Source: Labilibaculum sp041595635 (GTDB taxonomy: Bacteria > Bacteroidota > Bacteroidia > Bacteroidales > Marinifilaceae). From it: 64,000 bases of DNA. This document shows, piece after piece, positions 63,754 to 64,000 of the stretch. The notes under the pieces are model-generated. The model was not told where the DNA came from. It searched no databases and was given only the letters and a program-made list of their open reading frames with translations. A program made the position numbers and the translations under genes. The stretch's first letter is position 1; every line of letters begins with the position of its first letter. Where the stretch lies: NCBI RefSeq assembly GCF_041595635.1, contig NZ_JBFHJW010000010.1:23170-87169 (forward strand). Direction: 5' to 3'.

Positions 63754-64000
63754 TTATATTAAATCACAAGAATCTGCTGGCATCCAATGTTTATCTTTCC
63801 CATCCCATTTTACATTGCAGCCAATCGGGTTGGTTACTGGTACCGAAACTTCTTTGCCCGCCAAATATTCATCAATGGCTCGTTCTAAATCGCGAACCTG
63901 CACTTTTGAGGTATCTCTGGGATTATCAACCGCTCTACCTGTATAAATCAATTTTCGAGCTTCATTAAACAAATAGAAATGGGGAGTTCGCAGTGCTCCG
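63754..64000 (-). CDS. redoxin/thioredoxin-family protein, C-terminal part (cut by window edge)
   Basis: Reading into the edge gives GALRTPHFYLFNEARKLIYT, then GRAVDNPRDTSKVQV and a tail with VTNPIGCNVKWDGKDKHWMP. The pattern R-T-P-H-x-x-L-F-(D/N) with a following GR.DDNP segment is the C-terminal half of AhpC/TSA-like redoxins that reduce peroxides or disulfides. The frame is open through 64000, so the gene continues outside. No start is in the window; the codon at 63972 is internal. Confidence 0.85.
   Translation of the reverse strand, partial: GALRTPHFYLFNEARKLIYTGRAVDNPRDTSKVQVRDLERAIDEYLAGKEVSVPVTNPIGCNVKWDGKDKHWMPADSCDLI

Noticed and set aside
1..64000. CRISPR array, rRNA operon, complete insertion sequence
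   Set aside because: No regularly spaced direct repeats, no rRNA sequence, and no transposase other than the recombinase tail were seen.

Overview
The window is AT-rich bacterial chromosome from the Bacteroidota, most likely a marine Bacteroidales/Marinilabiliales-type organism. Evidence for the phylum: promoter boxes of the TAnnTTTG type (often exactly TATATTTG), mostly weak ribosome binding sites, a fused SecDF, a fused RibBA, and lineage families such as DUF5686, DUF4783, DUF4349 and the RsuA-type pseudouridine synthase with an Arg/Ser-rich extension. The family-level placement is inference only.

Layout. (1) 1-9.9 kb is a decayed accessory region: a PAS histidine kinase cut off from its 5' end by an in-frame TGA, a small lipoprotein, gene remnants, an intact YfcC-type transporter, the tail of a dead tyrosine recombinase, three genes broken by single-base frameshifts (a secreted protein, an NADPH-FMN-reductase-like flavoprotein, a tandem-domain Asp/Glu racemase) and an intact DUF4349 lipoprotein. 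(2) 10.0-10.2 kb holds tRNA-Leu(TAA) and tRNA-Gly(GCC) behind a near-ideal promoter. (3) 10.4-31 kb is housekeeping: mutS, a saccharopine-dehydrogenase-like gene, trmN, a TIGR02757 gene, a LolD-like ATPase, a Na+/Ca2+ exchanger, tatA, secDF, a retropepsin-like protease, mdh, glmM, a 23S pseudouridine synthase, and a riboflavin operon (ribD-ribE-ribBA-ribH) under an FMN riboswitch that ends in a terminator hairpin. (4) 31-45.4 kb: era and der; a hemerythrin/RIC-like protein paired with a LuxR regulator whose receiver lacks its Asp; an MBL hydrolase beside a giant membrane histidine kinase; rlmH; a DUF4783 protein; convergent amt and glnA (ammonium uptake and assimilation); and a secreted basic protein. 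(5) 45.6-58.7 kb: a type II NADH dehydrogenase, then ten closely spaced genes on the minus strand that look like one operon for making and moving a membrane lipid: MMPL/RND transporter, LolA-like protein, TauE/SafE permease, CdsA-like cytidylyltransferase, dolichol/phytol-kinase-like protein, FAR/CerR-like SDR, CDP-alcohol phosphatidyltransferase, DUF5686 outer-membrane protein, a second SDR and a double-VOC protein. (6) 58.9-64 kb: valS, an aminotransferase, a DUF6174 lipoprotein and a redoxin cut by the window edge.

The best candidate for something undescribed is the ten-gene lipid operon. It is bracketed by two copies of an identical 28-bp terminator hairpin, one ending valS just upstream and one ending the operon. 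Other leads are the RIC-like/Asp-less LuxR pair, the concentration of single-base lesions in the first 10 kb beside a dead recombinase, and the repeated promoter-like boxes upstream of glnA.
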